A stretch of DNA of 64,000 nt from Salvia splendens (taxonomy: Eukaryota; Streptophyta; Magnoliopsida; Lamiales; Lamiaceae), in assembly GCF_004379255.2 (NCBI RefSeq), contig NC_056048.1, forward strand, positions 2,728,001 to 2,792,000. The letters run 5' to 3'. The notes below the pieces were generated by a model, which saw only the letters and a program-made list of their open reading frames with translations, searched no databases and was not told where the DNA came from. A program made the position numbers and the translations under genes. The first letter of the stretch is position 1. Every line of letters begins with the position of its first letter. Positions 1 through 11,300 of this stretch are shown one piece after another.

Positions 1-1924
1 CAAATGGGAAGGTGGATTTGGGGAAGAATTGAAATAAAGAAGGTGAATGAGAGAGAGATACGATGGATGAATGGGAGTATAATTGAGGGGATGACTTTTA
101 ATTGGGCCACTTTAATTAATTAAAGGGAATTGGGCCTAGAATTTAATTAAGGGAATAAATGGGCTGCCTCATTTAATTGTTGAATTGGACCATGAGGTCA
201 TTTATTTAATCCTAGAATTGAGACCCTTCTATTTTGGACCACTAGTTTAATTAGAATTGGGTCAAGTTTTTGGGCTTATGGGTTAGCCCCTGGAATTTAC
301 AGTAGCTAGAATTAATTAATTACTTGGCCAAGAATTATCAAGGAACAAGAAGAATTGTTGGGTCAGATTAATTTCCAAGGGACTTTGGGCCTAAGAATGA
401 ATGGTTAAGCAACATATTTTGTTATGATCCAAGTTGCTATAGTTTTTGTAGAATAATTAGTATGGTATAGAACACTAATTTTAGTTTGGACCGATAATTA
501 AATAAATCATTGAGTTGATAATTAAATTAATTGTGTAGAATTATTTAATTAATTCTCGGGATAAATCGATGTACAAATAAGTTACCCCAAGTTTCAAAAT
601 AAATGTAATTGCGAGGGGAAATACTTGCGATAATTTAATTTTGCACTTTTATAATTTTTGGGATTTTAATTCGATATCGTGGAGGGAAACACGAGGAGCC
701 AACGGAGGAATTATAGGCGTAAGCGGCCGACCGGCATCGTCGCGCGACGCCTCGGGCGACCGCTAAGGAAATGGAAAGAAAGAGGGAGACAACGTTCTCA
801 AGTCACAAAAAATAATTAAGTTTAATAAAGAAGTGCTATTAATTAAATTTATCAATTTAATTAATATGCAAGTTTCTAAAATTTTCTAACGATGAACAAA
901 TGATAAAAGAAATAAAGTAGGGGCATGCATTCCTATAAGTATGTGAATTTCTCGAGTCTTATTAGTACGTTGTTTGTTTTCAAAAAGGTTATCTCCGCAA
1001 GTAAGGTCGGAGTAAGAAATTCAAGTTAAAGGAACTAAACGATGAAGGTGAGCTTTCCTATACTAAAAATACAACTCGTATATTATGAAAACACGAACAC
1101 ATGTTCGTGATTTTTAATGATGTTGTCTTGCCATAAATGTTTTGTGTATGATGCCTATCTGTTGGCTACGGCCAAGTGAATTATGAATGATGATATAAGT
1201 CGAATTCGGGTCCCAGTGAGGGTGGTGTCCCCGCTCGGACTAGTGTACACAAGCTACCTCTGACATGTTGGTCAGAGCAGGTGACCGAGGAAGGTGGCCA
1301 CCTTCCCGGCACAAGCTACCTCTGTCATGTTGGGCAGAGCAGGTGACCGAGGAAGGTGGCCACCTTCCCGACACATGAATGTAAGGTGACCGTGGGAGAA
1401 CACCATCTCCACGGCACAATGTGATCAGATATGGCAAAGAATGAAAAGAACTTAGACTGCGCAGTCGAATAAAGATTTTTAGTAAGCTCAGGTCTTTTAA
1501 ATAAAACCCCTGGGTGTTACTGTGATGATGGCTTGACAATATTTTCAAAAGTATATTTGTATTTTTCGGCAATGTGTTCACTGAGTACTTTTTGTACTCA
1601 GCCCTGCATATATTTCTAAATGTGCAGGTTGAGCAGCGAAGTGGTGGAGGAAGTGCTATTGAGACAAGACATTTAATTCAGTCAGATTTTGACTCTCGGA
1701 GGTTCATGTCGTCATACATGGAACCGCGTTCATTTGCTTCCGTTGTGCATCTTAAAAGACTCAAGTCTATTTTGTTCAAAACTCTGATTTTATTTCGAGC
1801 TATTCCCATTTGTTTCGAGCTATGGTCGAGTTGTGTTGATTTTCCCCTTTCTTCCCTGCTTCTTTAATCCTCCCCTAGTCGCGATCAACCGTGTTTTCTA
1901 TCCTTTGAAAATGCGGTCGTGACA
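1..1924 (+). mobile_element. Ty3/gypsy-type LTR, 3' portion
   Basis: No protein-coding gene is visible. The last 400 bases have the look of a chromovirus (Tekay/Del-like) LTR: a stretch around 1583-1615 with a GAGTACTTTTTGTACTCAG palindrome, a long pyrimidine-rich tract, and an end in TGACA at 1924. The upstream part is AT-rich, with a GC-rich patch at 720-770, and has no recognisable features. The 5' end of the repeat lies outside the window. The sequence after 1924 belongs to a different retroelement, so this LTR appears to have been inserted into another element. The family assignment rests on the LTR motif alone. Confidence 0.5.
1248..1371. repeat. 62-bp tandem duplication inside the LTR
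   Basis: Two adjacent copies (1248-1309 and 1310-1371) start with CACAAGCTACCTCTG and end with GGTGGCCACCTTCCCG. They differ at only a few positions. Each copy contains the self-complementary core GGTGGCCACC, so the region could fold or act as a binding site. No function can be assigned. Confidence 0.85.
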
Positions 1925-2182
1925 CATACAAGGCCTTGAATTTGGAGAAGAGGAATCTATCCTCACTTAGACGAGCAAGGTTAGTGTATGAATTGACTAA
2001 TGCTTCAAAACCCGGCTTGACTCGCATCCAACATGGTCCTTCCTTAGTAATTTTTGCTAAAAATGGTGAATGGAGGTGTTCAACTATTCGGTGTATGTTT
2101 GACCCAGGAGGATTCCTCGACGCTCATCGTTGCTTCATGGTTTCCACCTTGAGGACAAGGTGGATTTCAACTGTGGGGGAGT
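1925..2182 (+). pseudogene. 3' end of an LTR-retrotransposon internal region
   Basis: An open stretch from 1936 reads like the very end of a retrotransposon polyprotein region followed by a short spacer. It ends at a polypurine tract (GTGGGGGAG at 2173-2181) immediately before an LTR that begins TGATACGATTA. This is the expected order at the 3' end of an LTR element. The protein part is too short and decayed to assign to a domain. The left edge abuts the unrelated LTR that ends at 1924. Confidence 0.55.
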
Positions 2183-2539
2183 TGATACGATTATATCTTC
2201 CGAAATATCTTTCATATATCTATTATTATATTATTATATCTTTTACACATCTTTATTATCTTGTTCACCAAGTTAGGTTATTCATAGGAGTATTATAAAT
2301 AGGACCTATTGTTATTCTCATTAATCAATCGATGAAATCATAATTATTGTCTTTTATCTTTATTTAGTTTTCCGTTTAGAATTTCCGATTGTCGACAGAG
2401 CAAGGTTTCTCTGCGACTTTCTTTATCTTTTTCACTTGATAAGAGTTTTTCCCTTTTAGAATTTCCGATTGTCGACAGAGCAAGGTTTCTCTGCGACTTT
2501 CTTTATCTTTTTCACTTGATAAGAGTTTTTCCCTTATCA
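2183..2539 (+). mobile_element. 3' LTR of the truncated retrotransposon
   Basis: The sequence starts TGATACGATTATATC directly after a polypurine tract and ends in CA at 2538-2539. It contains a TATAAATAGG promoter-like box near 2293-2302. The 5' terminus matches that of the LTR at 63662, which suggests one family. The 3' boundary is a best guess from the terminal CA. Confidence 0.6.
2375..2534. repeat. 80-bp perfect tandem duplication in the LTR
   Basis: Copies at 2375-2454 and 2455-2534 appear identical by eye. They carry a GTCGACAGAG...CTCTGCGAC imperfect palindrome. Identity of the two copies implies a recent duplication. Confidence 0.9.
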
Positions 2540-2955
2540 TCTATCCTTTAGATAGATAATCTATCAACATTTATGATTTAAATATGTACATTTATCTATG
2601 GTGGATACTTAATTGAAAATATTATTAGTATAATATACTACAATCTTTACTTATATAAGAGAGATACTTGTGCTCACGTGAGGGTCCAGCCCAAGAAGGA
2701 GGAGACAACGACAACGATACAAAATGAGGTAGGATACATAGAAGAAACAACGAGCAATAGAGGAGGAAGGAAGATGACGACAGTGAGGAACCGAAGCTAG
2801 CGACATTGAGGAGACGACGCTAACGATGGAGGTGGCATTGCGAACCCAAATATTTTCCTTTTATAACTATTTTTTAAAAAAATTAATAAATGTTCTTCAT
2901 TTACTCAAGTGTGGACTGAAAATGTCACCTGTTGTGAATTTTACCAACTAAGTTG
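2540..2955. other. spacer without recognisable gene
   Basis: The stretch is AT-rich with a purine-rich patch (2690-2840) containing imperfect GAC/AAC-rich runs. I see no long open frame, RNA gene or terminal repeats. It is the left flank of the copia insertion. Confidence 0.5.
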
Positions 2956-2960
2956 CATAT

Positions 2961-3411
2961 TGAAGAATCAAATACAGAATCGACGCGAGATTCACGAACA
3001 AATGTGGGACGATATTATTACGAATACAAAGCAAACGAAGGCGATTACAACACACTATCACTTAGCTCGCTACTCAATCGGAGAAAACAACTCGATTGTG
3101 GATCACTCACCTAGCTAGCTCAAGAATCACAAAGTGTATTCACTTCTCTATCTAGTTTCTTGAATCACACGAATATATGGAGAAAAACAAGATGTGAAAC
3201 TGAAAACTGAAAAACTAATCGTTGTAACTGAACGAGCTGTTCAAATACAACGGTTGGTAGCCGAGCTTAATCGAGCTCGGTGTTGGAGAAGGTTAATCGA
3301 GTTCGGTGTTAGCCGAGCTTAATCGAGTTCGGTGTTAGCCGAGCTTAATCGAGTTCGGCCCTCAATAATGACTTGGGCCGATGGTTGGTCCAGCCACACC
3401 AAAACCCAACA
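2961..3411 (-). repeat. 3' LTR of the copia element (451 bp)
   Basis: This is a direct repeat of 7502-7978. It holds two copies of a 26-bp unit (TGTTAGCCGAGCTTAATC...) near 3307-3360, where the other LTR has three. A T/C difference is seen near the outer end (GGTCCAGCC versus GGCCCAGCC). Otherwise the copies appear identical. Confidence 0.95.
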
Positions 3412-3474
3412 AATCTCCACCTTGGCTGCATCCACCATCCGGCCAGCCAAAACTCCACCTTCACCAAAATTCCC

Positions 3475-6400
3475 TCATCTTCTTGCAGTCAAGTTAACCA
3501 AGTCTAAACAATGCTCGAACTTAGCACTTGGTAGGGGTTTAGTCATCATGTCAGCTGCATTTTCAGAGGTGTGGACCTTCTTGACTGCCACCACGCCTTT
3601 GCTTATCTCATCTCTTACAAAATGAAGTTTGATGTCGATGTGCTTACTTCTCTCATGGAAAGTCTGGTGCTTGGCCAAGCTAATGGCGCTGTTGCTGTCA
3701 CACAAGATAGTTACAGCCTCTTGCACCACACCAAAATCCCCCAATATTCCCTTTAGCCATTTAGCTTCTTTAACCGCTTCTGCTAAGGATATATACTCTG
3801 CCTCCGTTGTAGAGAGCGCAACCACAGATTGGAGATTAGACTTCCAACTGATTGCTGTACCAAAGAGCTTGAAGATATAGGCAGATTGGGATTTTCTGCT
3901 ATCAATATTTGCAGCATAGTCTGCATCACAGTAGCCTATGAGCTCATCCTCACCGTCTGCTGTGCAGAACAACAATCCCAAATCTTGTGTGCCCACCAAA
4001 TACTTCATTATCCACTTCAAAGCTTGCCAATGTGTGCTACCCGGGTCTGCCATGTATCTGCTGGTCAGGCTTATGGCATGTGACAGATCAGGCCGAGTAC
4101 ACAACATCATGTACATAATACTCCCAACAATACTTGCATAAGGCACCTTAGACATCAACTTCCTTTCCTGATCATTAGCTGGTTTCTGACTGACAGAGAG
4201 CTTGAAGTGTGGACTTGTTGGAGTTGATACCTTTCTAGAGTCAATCATCTGAAATTTGATTAACATCTTCTTGATGTAGCTATGCTGCATCAACCATAAC
4301 TTCCTAGCAGCTCTCTCTCTTATGATATCCATGCCAAGAATTCTCTTTGCATTTCCCAAGTCCTTCATTTCAAAAGCTTCTTCCAAATCCTCCTTCACTT
4401 GCTTCACATCTGCCTTACTAGGGCCTGCCACAAGCATATCATCCACATAAAGTAACAAGTAAGCAACAGCTTTACCTCCCTTGTACCTTATGTAAACACA
4501 GCTATCAAAGGCAGATTTCTTGAAGCCAAGTCTCTCCATCTGTCTGTCAAAAGTCAGGTACCACTGCCGGCTGCTTTGTTTCAGTCCATAGAGGCTTATC
4601 TTCAAACAACAGACCTTATCCTCATCTCCCGGCCTTATGAATCCTTGTGGCTGCTCCATATAGATTGTCTCCTCCAACTCACCATGCAAAAAAGCTGTTT
4701 TTACATCAAGTTGTTGCAATTCCCAATCTCTCCGAGCCACAATTGCCAAGAGTATCCTTATTGAGCTGTGTTTCACCACAGGAGAGAAGACCTCGGTGTA
4801 ATCTATCCCCTCCTCCTGTGTGAAACCCCTTGCAACCAAGCGAGCCTTGTATCTGATACTATCATTCTCAGAGGCCTCCACCTTTTTCTTGTAAATCCAT
4901 TTGCAAGAGATAGGTCTTTGTTGAATCTGTGATCTGAGAACTAGGATCCAAGTTTTGTTTTTGATGAGAGAGTCTATCTCATCCTTCATAGCCATTTTCC
5001 ATTTCTCTTTGTCTTTGCTGCCAATAGCTTCCTTATAGGTGCTTGGTTCTGAGATCTCCAACTCCTCTGCAACACACAAGGCATAGTATACAAAATCTGC
5101 ATCTCTGAACCTTGCTGGTGGTCTGATTTCCCTTCTGGTTCTGTCTCTGGCCAGAGCATATTGCTGAACTTGTGGCTCTGGATCAGAGACATCTGGAGTA
5201 TTATCAGTAGGCTGCTCATTCTCCTCATCTGAGGACATCATTGGCTCTTGGAAATCAGCAGCATCTGAGGCTCTATGTTCTGGTTCAAGTTGATCAAAAC
5301 TGACCCCAGCAGGTTCTGGAGTTGTCACTGTCTGCAGAGTAGGCTTGAATGGCATAATTGACTCATCAAAAATGACATCTCGACTGATGATGACTTTTTG
5401 ATTCCCTTCTTCTGTGCACCAAAGTCTATATGCCTTAGCACCATCTTGGTAGCCAAGGAAAATGCATTTTAGTGCTCTAGGTTCTAGCTTTCCTTGCCTT
5501 GTGTGAGCAAAGGCTCTACAACCAAAAAACCTAAGCTTCTCATAACCTCCTAGGCTTCCATACCATCTGCCATCTGGAGTATCAAAACCAATGGCTGAGC
5601 ATGGACATTTATTGATCAATTTGGCTGCTGTGGAGACAGCTTCTGCCCAGAATTTCTTAGGCACTCCAGATTCAAAAATCATGCATCTTACTCTCTCAAG
5701 GAGAGTCCTATTCATTCTCTCCGCGGTTCCATTTTGTTGTGGATTCCCCGGAGCTGTCCTATGCCTTTTCACTCCCCTTTGCACACAGAAGTTATCAAAT
5801 TCCCTTGATAGGAACTCAAGCCCGTTGTCTGTCCTCAGACACTTCAAGCCATGCCCTTTCTCAACTTCAACTGCCTTGTACCATGCACTGAACTTGCTGA
5901 ATGTGTCTGATTTCTCCTTGAGGATCCATACCCAAACCTTCCTGCTATAGTCATCTACTACACTCAAGAAGTACCTTCCACCACCTATGGAATTAACCGG
6001 GCTAGGACCCCATAGATCACTGTGACAATAATCCAGAGGTCTTGTGGAGTTGTGCTTTCCTGAGCCAAAAGGCAATTTCTTTCCCTTTCCCAGTAAGCAA
6101 GACTCACACATTTTTACACTCTCCCTATCATCACATGCAAAAACGCCCTTCTTGATCAATTCTTTAAGCCCTTTATCACCCACATGGCCTAATCTCTTGT
6201 GCCACAACACCAGATTCTGTTCCTCAGCAACATAGGAATCTCCCACAATGACCTCAGCCTCCAGATAATATAATCTATTTATCCTAGAGGCTGACATAAC
6301 AATAGCACCACCATTCATAATCCTCATACTCCCACCAGAAAATACACAAGAAAATCCTTTCATTTCAAGCACACCAACAGATACAAGGTTCCTCTTAATA

Positions 6401-7467
6401 GTAGGTATATACCTTACTTCAGTCAGCAATTTAATAGAACCATCATGCACCTTAAAACGAATATTACCAATGCCTTTAACAACACACACCTGGTTGTTGC
6501 CGAGCAAGACTGATCCCTGTGCTTCAGTCAGGTTCTCAAACCAATTCTTGTGGCTGCATATGTGGAAAGAGCACCCGGAGTCCACGATCCAAGAGTCTGC
6601 AATGGGCCTCTCAGTCACATTCATGACCTGAGCCGGCTCCAAATCTGCTGCACAGTCAGCAGTGTTCTGATCAGAATTGCCATCAGCCTGCTTCTTCTTT
6701 AAGGCCCAGCAATTTTTCTTGATGTGCCCAGGTTTCTTGCAATAGTTGCAAGACCTGGACTCCTTCTGATCCCACTCCCTTTGGCCTTTTCCTTTCCATT
6801 TTTCAGAACCCTGCCTCTTCCATTTTTCAGGTTTCTTGATATTGGCTTTCACGTTCAAGCTTTCCCCAGCCTGATCACGCAGTCTTGTTGAAGAACTCTG
6901 AAAATCCTTCAATTTCAGGGCCGAATACACCTCTTCATAGGTGATCTTGGAGTCTCTTCCAAGGAGTATAGCGTCCTTGAATTGTTCGAAGCTCTTCGGT
7001 AATGAATTGAGAAGCATAAGTGCTTTATCTTCATCCTTGATCTGCTCATCGATGTTCTCCAGATCATCCATGCATTTACCAAAATCTTCGAGCTGCTCCA
7101 AGATGCTCTTCGCCTCTGATATCTGGAAGGTGAAAAGCTTCTGTTTCAGATGAAGGCGATTTGCAAGAGACTTCGTCATATAGATGGACTCAAGCTTCCT
7201 CCATACTGCCGCAGCGGTCTCCTCCTTCGAAACCTCCCTCAGGACTCGATCGCTGAGACTCAGGATCAGAGTGCTATACGCCTTTTGTTGAAGTTCTTGA
7301 GCCTTTGGATCGACCTTTTCATCCGCACCCTTGGCGGTGTCGGCCTCCCCATTTTTGACGATTTCCCAAAGCCCTTGTTGCATCATCACGGCCTTCATCT
7401 TCAATCTCCATAGACCGAAGTCATTCTTGCCCGTAAACTTCTCCAATTCGAATTTCGCCGTAGACAT
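3475..7467 (-). CDS. Ty1/copia gag-pol polyprotein
   Basis: A single open frame of 1330 codons is read from the ATG at 7467. An in-frame ATG at 7602 lies inside the LTR and is less likely to be the start. Domains in order: a UBN2/DUF4219-like gag (about residues 8-200), a CCHC zinc knuckle ([15 protein letters not shown], 240-254), an aspartic protease with DSG (296-298), the GAG-pre-integrase HLH/CC motif ([12 protein letters not shown]), an integrase with D483, D547 and E583, reverse transcriptase with the YVDDM catalytic box, and RNase H with YCDADYA and the STTEAEY motif. No stop or frameshift interrupts it. It matches the usual copia length (about 1300-1400 aa). Expression would start in the 5' LTR at 7502-7978. 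Confidence 0.96.
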   Translation of the reverse strand: MSTAKFELEKFTGKNDFGLWRLKMKAVMMQQGLWEIVKNGEADTAKGADEKVDPKAQELQQKAYSTLILSLSDRVLREVSKEETAAAVWRKLESIYMTKSLANRLHLKQKLFTFQISEAKSILEQLEDFGKCMDDLENIDEQIKDEDKALMLLNSLPKSFEQFKDAILLGRDSKITYEEVYSALKLKDFQSSSTRLRDQAGESLNVKANIKKPEKWKRQGSEKWKGKGQREWDQKESRSCNYCKKPGHIKKNCWALKKKQADGNSDQNTADCAADLEPAQVMNVTERPIADSWIVDSGCSFHICSHKNWFENLTEAQGSVLLGNNQVCVVKGIGNIRFKVHDGSIKLLTEVRYIPTIKRNLVSVGVLEMKGFSCVFSGGSMRIMNGGAIVMSASRINRLYYLEAEVIVGDSYVAEEQNLVLWHKRLGHVGDKGLKELIKKGVFACDDRESVKMCESCLLGKGKKLPFGSGKHNSTRPLDYCHSDLWGPSPVNSIGGGRYFLSVVDDYSRKVWVWILKEKSDTFSKFSAWYKAVEVEKGHGLKCLRTDNGLEFLSREFDNFCVQRGVKRHRTAPGNPQQNGTAERMNRTLLERVRCMIFESGVPKKFWAEAVSTAAKLINKCPCSAIGFDTPDGRWYGSLGGYEKLRFFGCRAFAHTRQGKLEPRALKCIFLGYQDGAKAYRLWCTEEGNQKVIISRDVIFDESIMPFKPTLQTVTTPEPAGVSFDQLEPEHRASDAADFQEPMMSSDEENEQPTDNTPDVSDPEPQVQQYALARDRTRREIRPPARFRDADFVYYALCVAEELEISEPSTYKEAIGSKDKEKWKMAMKDEIDSLIKNKTWILVLRSQIQQRPISCKWIYKKKVEASENDSIRYKARLVARGFTQEEGIDYTEVFSPVVKHSSIRILLAIVARRDWELQQLDVKTAFLHGELEETIYMEQPQGFIRPGDEDKVCCLKISLYGLKQSSRQWYLTFDRQMERLGFKKSAFDSCVYIRYKGGKAVAYLLLYVDDMLVAGPSKADVKQVKEDLEEAFEMKDLGNAKRILGMDIIRERAARKLWLMQHSYIKKMLIKFQMIDSRKVSTPTSPHFKLSVSQKPANDQERKLMSKVPYASIVGSIMYMMLCTRPDLSHAISLTSRYMADPGSTHWQALKWIMKYLVGTQDLGLLFCTADGEDELIGYCDADYAANIDSRKSQSAYIFKLFGTAISWKSNLQSVVALSTTEAEYISLAEAVKEAKWLKGILGDFGVVQEAVTILCDSNSAISLAKHQTFHERSKHIDIKLHFVRDEISKGVVAVKKVHTSENAADMMTKPLPSAKFEHCLDLVNLTARR

Positions 7468-7501
7468 CGCGCCGATTTCTTTCCCACAGACGGCGCCAAT
7501 T

Positions 7502-7978
7502 TGAAGAATCAAATACAGAATCGACGCGAGATTCACGAACAAATGTGGGACGATATTATTACGAATACAAAGCAAACGAAGGCGATTACAACACACTATC
7601 ACTTAGCTCGCTACTCAATCGGAGAAAACAACTCGATTGTGGATCACTCACCTAGCTAGCTCAAGAATCACAAAGTGTATTCACTTCTCTATCTAGTTTC
7701 TTGAATCACACGAATATATGGAGAAAAACAAGATGTGAAACTGAAAACTGAAAAACTAATCGTTGTAACTGAACGAGCTGTTCAAATACAACGGTTGGTA
7801 GCCGAGCTTAATCGAGCTCGGTGTTGGAGAAGGTTAATCGAGTTCGGTGTTAGCCGAGCTTAATCGAGTTCGGTGTTAGCCGAGCTTAATCGAGTTCGGT
7901 GTTAGCCGAGCTTAATCGAGTTCGGCCCTCAATAATGACTTGGGCCGATGGTTGGCCCAGCCACACCAAAACCCAACA
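7502..7978 (-). repeat. 5' LTR of the copia element (477 bp)
   Basis: This is the promoter-bearing LTR in element orientation. It is 26 bp longer than its partner because it holds three rather than two copies of the 26-bp unit near 7848-7925. It is directly followed by the CATAT target duplication. Confidence 0.95.
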
Positions 7979-8177
7979 CATATTATTATTGTACTCGATT
8001 AATTATATTGATACCAACTCAATAGATCACAAGGAAGAATTTTTAATCTAAATAAAAGTAAAACAAAAAGGGGGCAACAGATTTAACGGAAAGGTGATAA
8101 AAAAAACCAAAGAAAAGAGCAAACAACAGAATCAGCTGAATCTGCTGACTTGTCTTAAAAAACCCTAACCCCCAAAC

Positions 8178-8211
8178 CCAAATCCAAATCCAAATCCAAA
8201 TCCAAATCCAA
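8178..8211. repeat. (AAATCC)n microsatellite upstream of MED16
   Basis: About five units of a six-base AAATCC repeat lie in the probable 5' untranslated region of the next gene, preceded by AAACCCTAACCCCC. It resembles, but is not, the plant telomere repeat. Confidence 0.85.
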
Positions 8212-8373
8212 TCATCCCTTCCGCTCCTTTCACTCTCACTCACCACAGTCATTCCTGTCGCCGTCAATTGCGACTTTCTCACCTCAACACACTCTCTCTC
8301 CGTCTCTCTCTCTACACATACATATCAATTTCACATATATTGGGTTTTTTTGGTCAATCACTGTTCAATCTAA

Positions 8374-11300
8374 ATGAATAACATCACCAACACAACCAAT
8401 TCGGAACAAACACCACCGGACCCACCTCCACCATCAGCACCAACTGCCGCTGAGGAATCCGAGCTCGAACCGTCTTCTCCCGGATCTGCCATTTCCGATA
8501 AAGCAGAAGCAGAAGCAGAAGCTGCCGCCGCGGGGAAGGAAGACGTGGTGATGACGGAAAAGGACACTGCGGCTGAGAATTCGACTGGCGATTCTATGGA
8601 TGAGGATTCCGGCACCCCGGCAACCATTTTTCATATCAAGCTGAAGCAGCCCGAGTCTAATTTGCAGCATAAGATGAGCGTTCCCGAGCTCTGCCGAACC
8701 TTTAGGTGTGTTTTCGAGGTTTATTTGGATAATTAAATTGGGGAGATTTGAAGGTTGAGGTCTTTACTTTTTTCAGTCAGTGTTAATTAGCATCTTGGGC
8801 TTGTGGGCTTTGTCCAGCATTTGTAGGAAGTGAAGTAATGGATAATTATGAGAAAGAACAAACTTTGAACTCGCCTCTTGTGATTTAGTAGATCGCATGA
8901 TGAAAAGGACATTTTTCATGGACCTTCACTAGCTAGTATGATACATGCGATTGCACTGTGCTTGCCTAGATGATTTTTAAATTTGTCAGCTTTTTATCGA
9001 ATTGAGTTCAGAGTGCTGATCGTGCAACTTCCATGTCTTGTTAAAATGCGTCCTTAGTTATTGTTGCATTAGAACTAGCACTTGATTGAGTCAATTTTTG
9101 TGGATTGTATAAGCTTCATATGTTAAATTCATGTGCTCATTCAACCGCTGAAAAAATTGGAGAACTAAATCAATTAGCTCCGTATAACTTGAGGTATCAA
9201 TATTAAGTTTTAAATGAATGACTTGATTTCTGCTCAGTATTCTTGGATCTGAATTAGGTGTGCTTGGTATCTATGTGATTGTGTTGGCTGGAATATTACC
9301 CCGACCGGATCGTAGTTGTTATGTCTTTAATTTGGTGTACATGCTATGTGAACTTTCTTATATCCGCTATTCATTTATTTCTTCTTTCCTCATTTTCTTT
9401 TGGGGGGCGTTTTATATATCAACAGTGTATCTTTTTCTTTTGTGCTAACTGGTAACACTTACGATTTGCAGTTTCTCCACATATTTGATGTTTGTGTTGG
9501 TTATCATGCAGTGTTGTTGCTTGGTGTGGGAAGTTAAATTGCATAGCCTGTGCATCAGAAACCTGTGCAAGAATCCCGAGGTTAGTAAATTTTATTTTTG
9601 CACCGTGTTCTGTGCATCTTACTCGCATGGCATACATATCCAATTATACGTCCTTCACCTACTGGTTCATCAAAAAGAAGTTTTTTTCTATTATTTACAT
9701 TCTGGATTGATACACTTGAGCATTATGTTATAGAAATGACACTTGGCTCTTCATTTTTTTTTCTGTGTGTCTACTTCAATTAATAAATGGATCTTTATGT
9801 GGTGGTGCTATCCCCTTTGTGGTAGTTTATTGGTGATGATTCAAGTTCAACAAACTTAGGAGAATGTCATCCACATTTCTCTTTATGTTTGTTTGTTAGC
9901 AAATACTTCTCTCGCTGCAGTATTCCACATTTTCTTCAGTGCACTTGTAGTTGGTTGGTTGCAATCATGCTACAATAATCAGTATTGTATTGATCTCACA
10001 TTTACCTATGGCTAGTTCAAACTTATACTGGAAAATATTGTCTATCCAGGATGTGTTACTCATTTTTTTCTAGTTACATATATTTAGTATTATATTCTCT
10101 CTTGCTCCGTTTTGTGTAAATGGCTGTTCTCTGCTCTATATATACTCCTAGACTAGATAATCTGAGCCACAATGTTGACCCATAAACTAGTTTGTAGCAA
10201 CTGATTGGTTGGAACTGTGTATGCTACTATGCTTTGTGCTGACCTATTATTCTGATTCATTGTATTTGTCATTGTAGCTCAACTGCCAATCCTCCATTTT
10301 GGATCCCTATACATATAGTCATACCTGAGCGACCTACTGAATGTACAGTTTTCAATGTCATTGCAGGTATAGTATCTGACTTGGTATTCTATAGTTTATT
10401 TGAAAGGGATGCTATTGCACTATAACTGTATTCCAATTAGATTGTTGGTTAATCCTTTTTGGTTGACAGATTCACCTCGTGACTCTGTTCAGTTCATTGA
10501 GTGGTCGCCTACTTCATGTCCCCGTGCACTGCTCATAGCTAATTTCCATGGCCGGATAACCATTTGGACTCAGCCTTCCCAGGTATACAAATCTTGAAGA
10601 TGCTTGAAAATTAGTGGCCTTTGTCATAGTTGTAGAACTTAATTGTGACTGACCATCCATTTTGCTTGGAGCAGTTATCATCTCCCATACTGACTGCTCA
10701 GTTGTATTGCAGGGACCTGCAAATCTTGTAAAAGAAGCTAGTTGCTGGCAGCTTGAATATGAGTGGCGCCAGGATATTGCAGTTGTTACGAAGTGGCTCT
10801 CAGGAGCTTCTCCTGTATGTATATCTTTGATCATCTTGCATGTGAAGAAAATGTGGGAAATATATTATGACTGTCATGCTAACCTTTGTTTGTCGTAAAA
10901 TTAGTATAGGAGGCTCTCAGCTAGGTCTAGTGGTTTGACAACGTCTACATTTGAGGAGAAATTCCTTTCGCAGCAACCACATGATCCAGGTTAATCTTTT
11001 CTTGCATTCTTTCTTCTATGTTACAAGTTGTTTTCTTTGGGTTTTTCCCCCTGTTATTTTTTTTAATTATTTTCTCATCTTGGTATATTTGCAGGATATA
11101 GATAGTTAAATGTTTATATGCAGATACTCATCTTTTCTTGTTCATAAATTACTCTATATTTAACTGAAAGTAGCTACTGATGTTATATTAGTAACAAAAT
11201 TAGGGAAACCCATTCATTTTAATATAAAAGGCTCCTTTATGAGTAATTCTGAATTTTTAACCTTTTATATGCTGCAAGCAGTACGGAAAATGATGAGGAA

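Larger units (their letters stand above)
2956..7983 (-). mobile_element. Complete Ty1/copia retrotransposon with target duplication
   Basis: The element spans 2961-7978 and is flanked by the 5-bp target duplication CATAT (2956-2960 and 7979-7983). In element orientation (minus strand) it has, in order, the 5' LTR (7502-7978), a primer-binding-site-like TGGCGCCGTCTGTGGGA just inside it (about 7482-7498), one uninterrupted gag-pol frame, a purine-rich GGTGGAGATT before the 3' LTR, and the 3' LTR (2961-3411). The LTRs begin TGTTGGG and end TTCTTCA. The two LTRs are almost identical. All parts needed for autonomous movement are present, which is the hallmark of a recent and possibly active copy. 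Confidence 0.95.

Noticed and set aside
2909..3118. Small plus-strand open frame
   Set aside because: It lies mostly in the 3' LTR of the copia element, is antisense to it, and has no protein similarity that I recognise.
7468..7602. Longer N-terminus of the copia polyprotein starting inside the LTR
   Set aside because: It runs through LTR and primer-binding site. Copia gag proteins start like the ATG at 7467 ([11 protein letters not shown]).
8159..8211. Telomere-like sequence
   Set aside because: Only one CCCTAA-like unit is present and the rest is AAATCC, so it is a simple microsatellite in a 5' leader and not an interstitial telomere.
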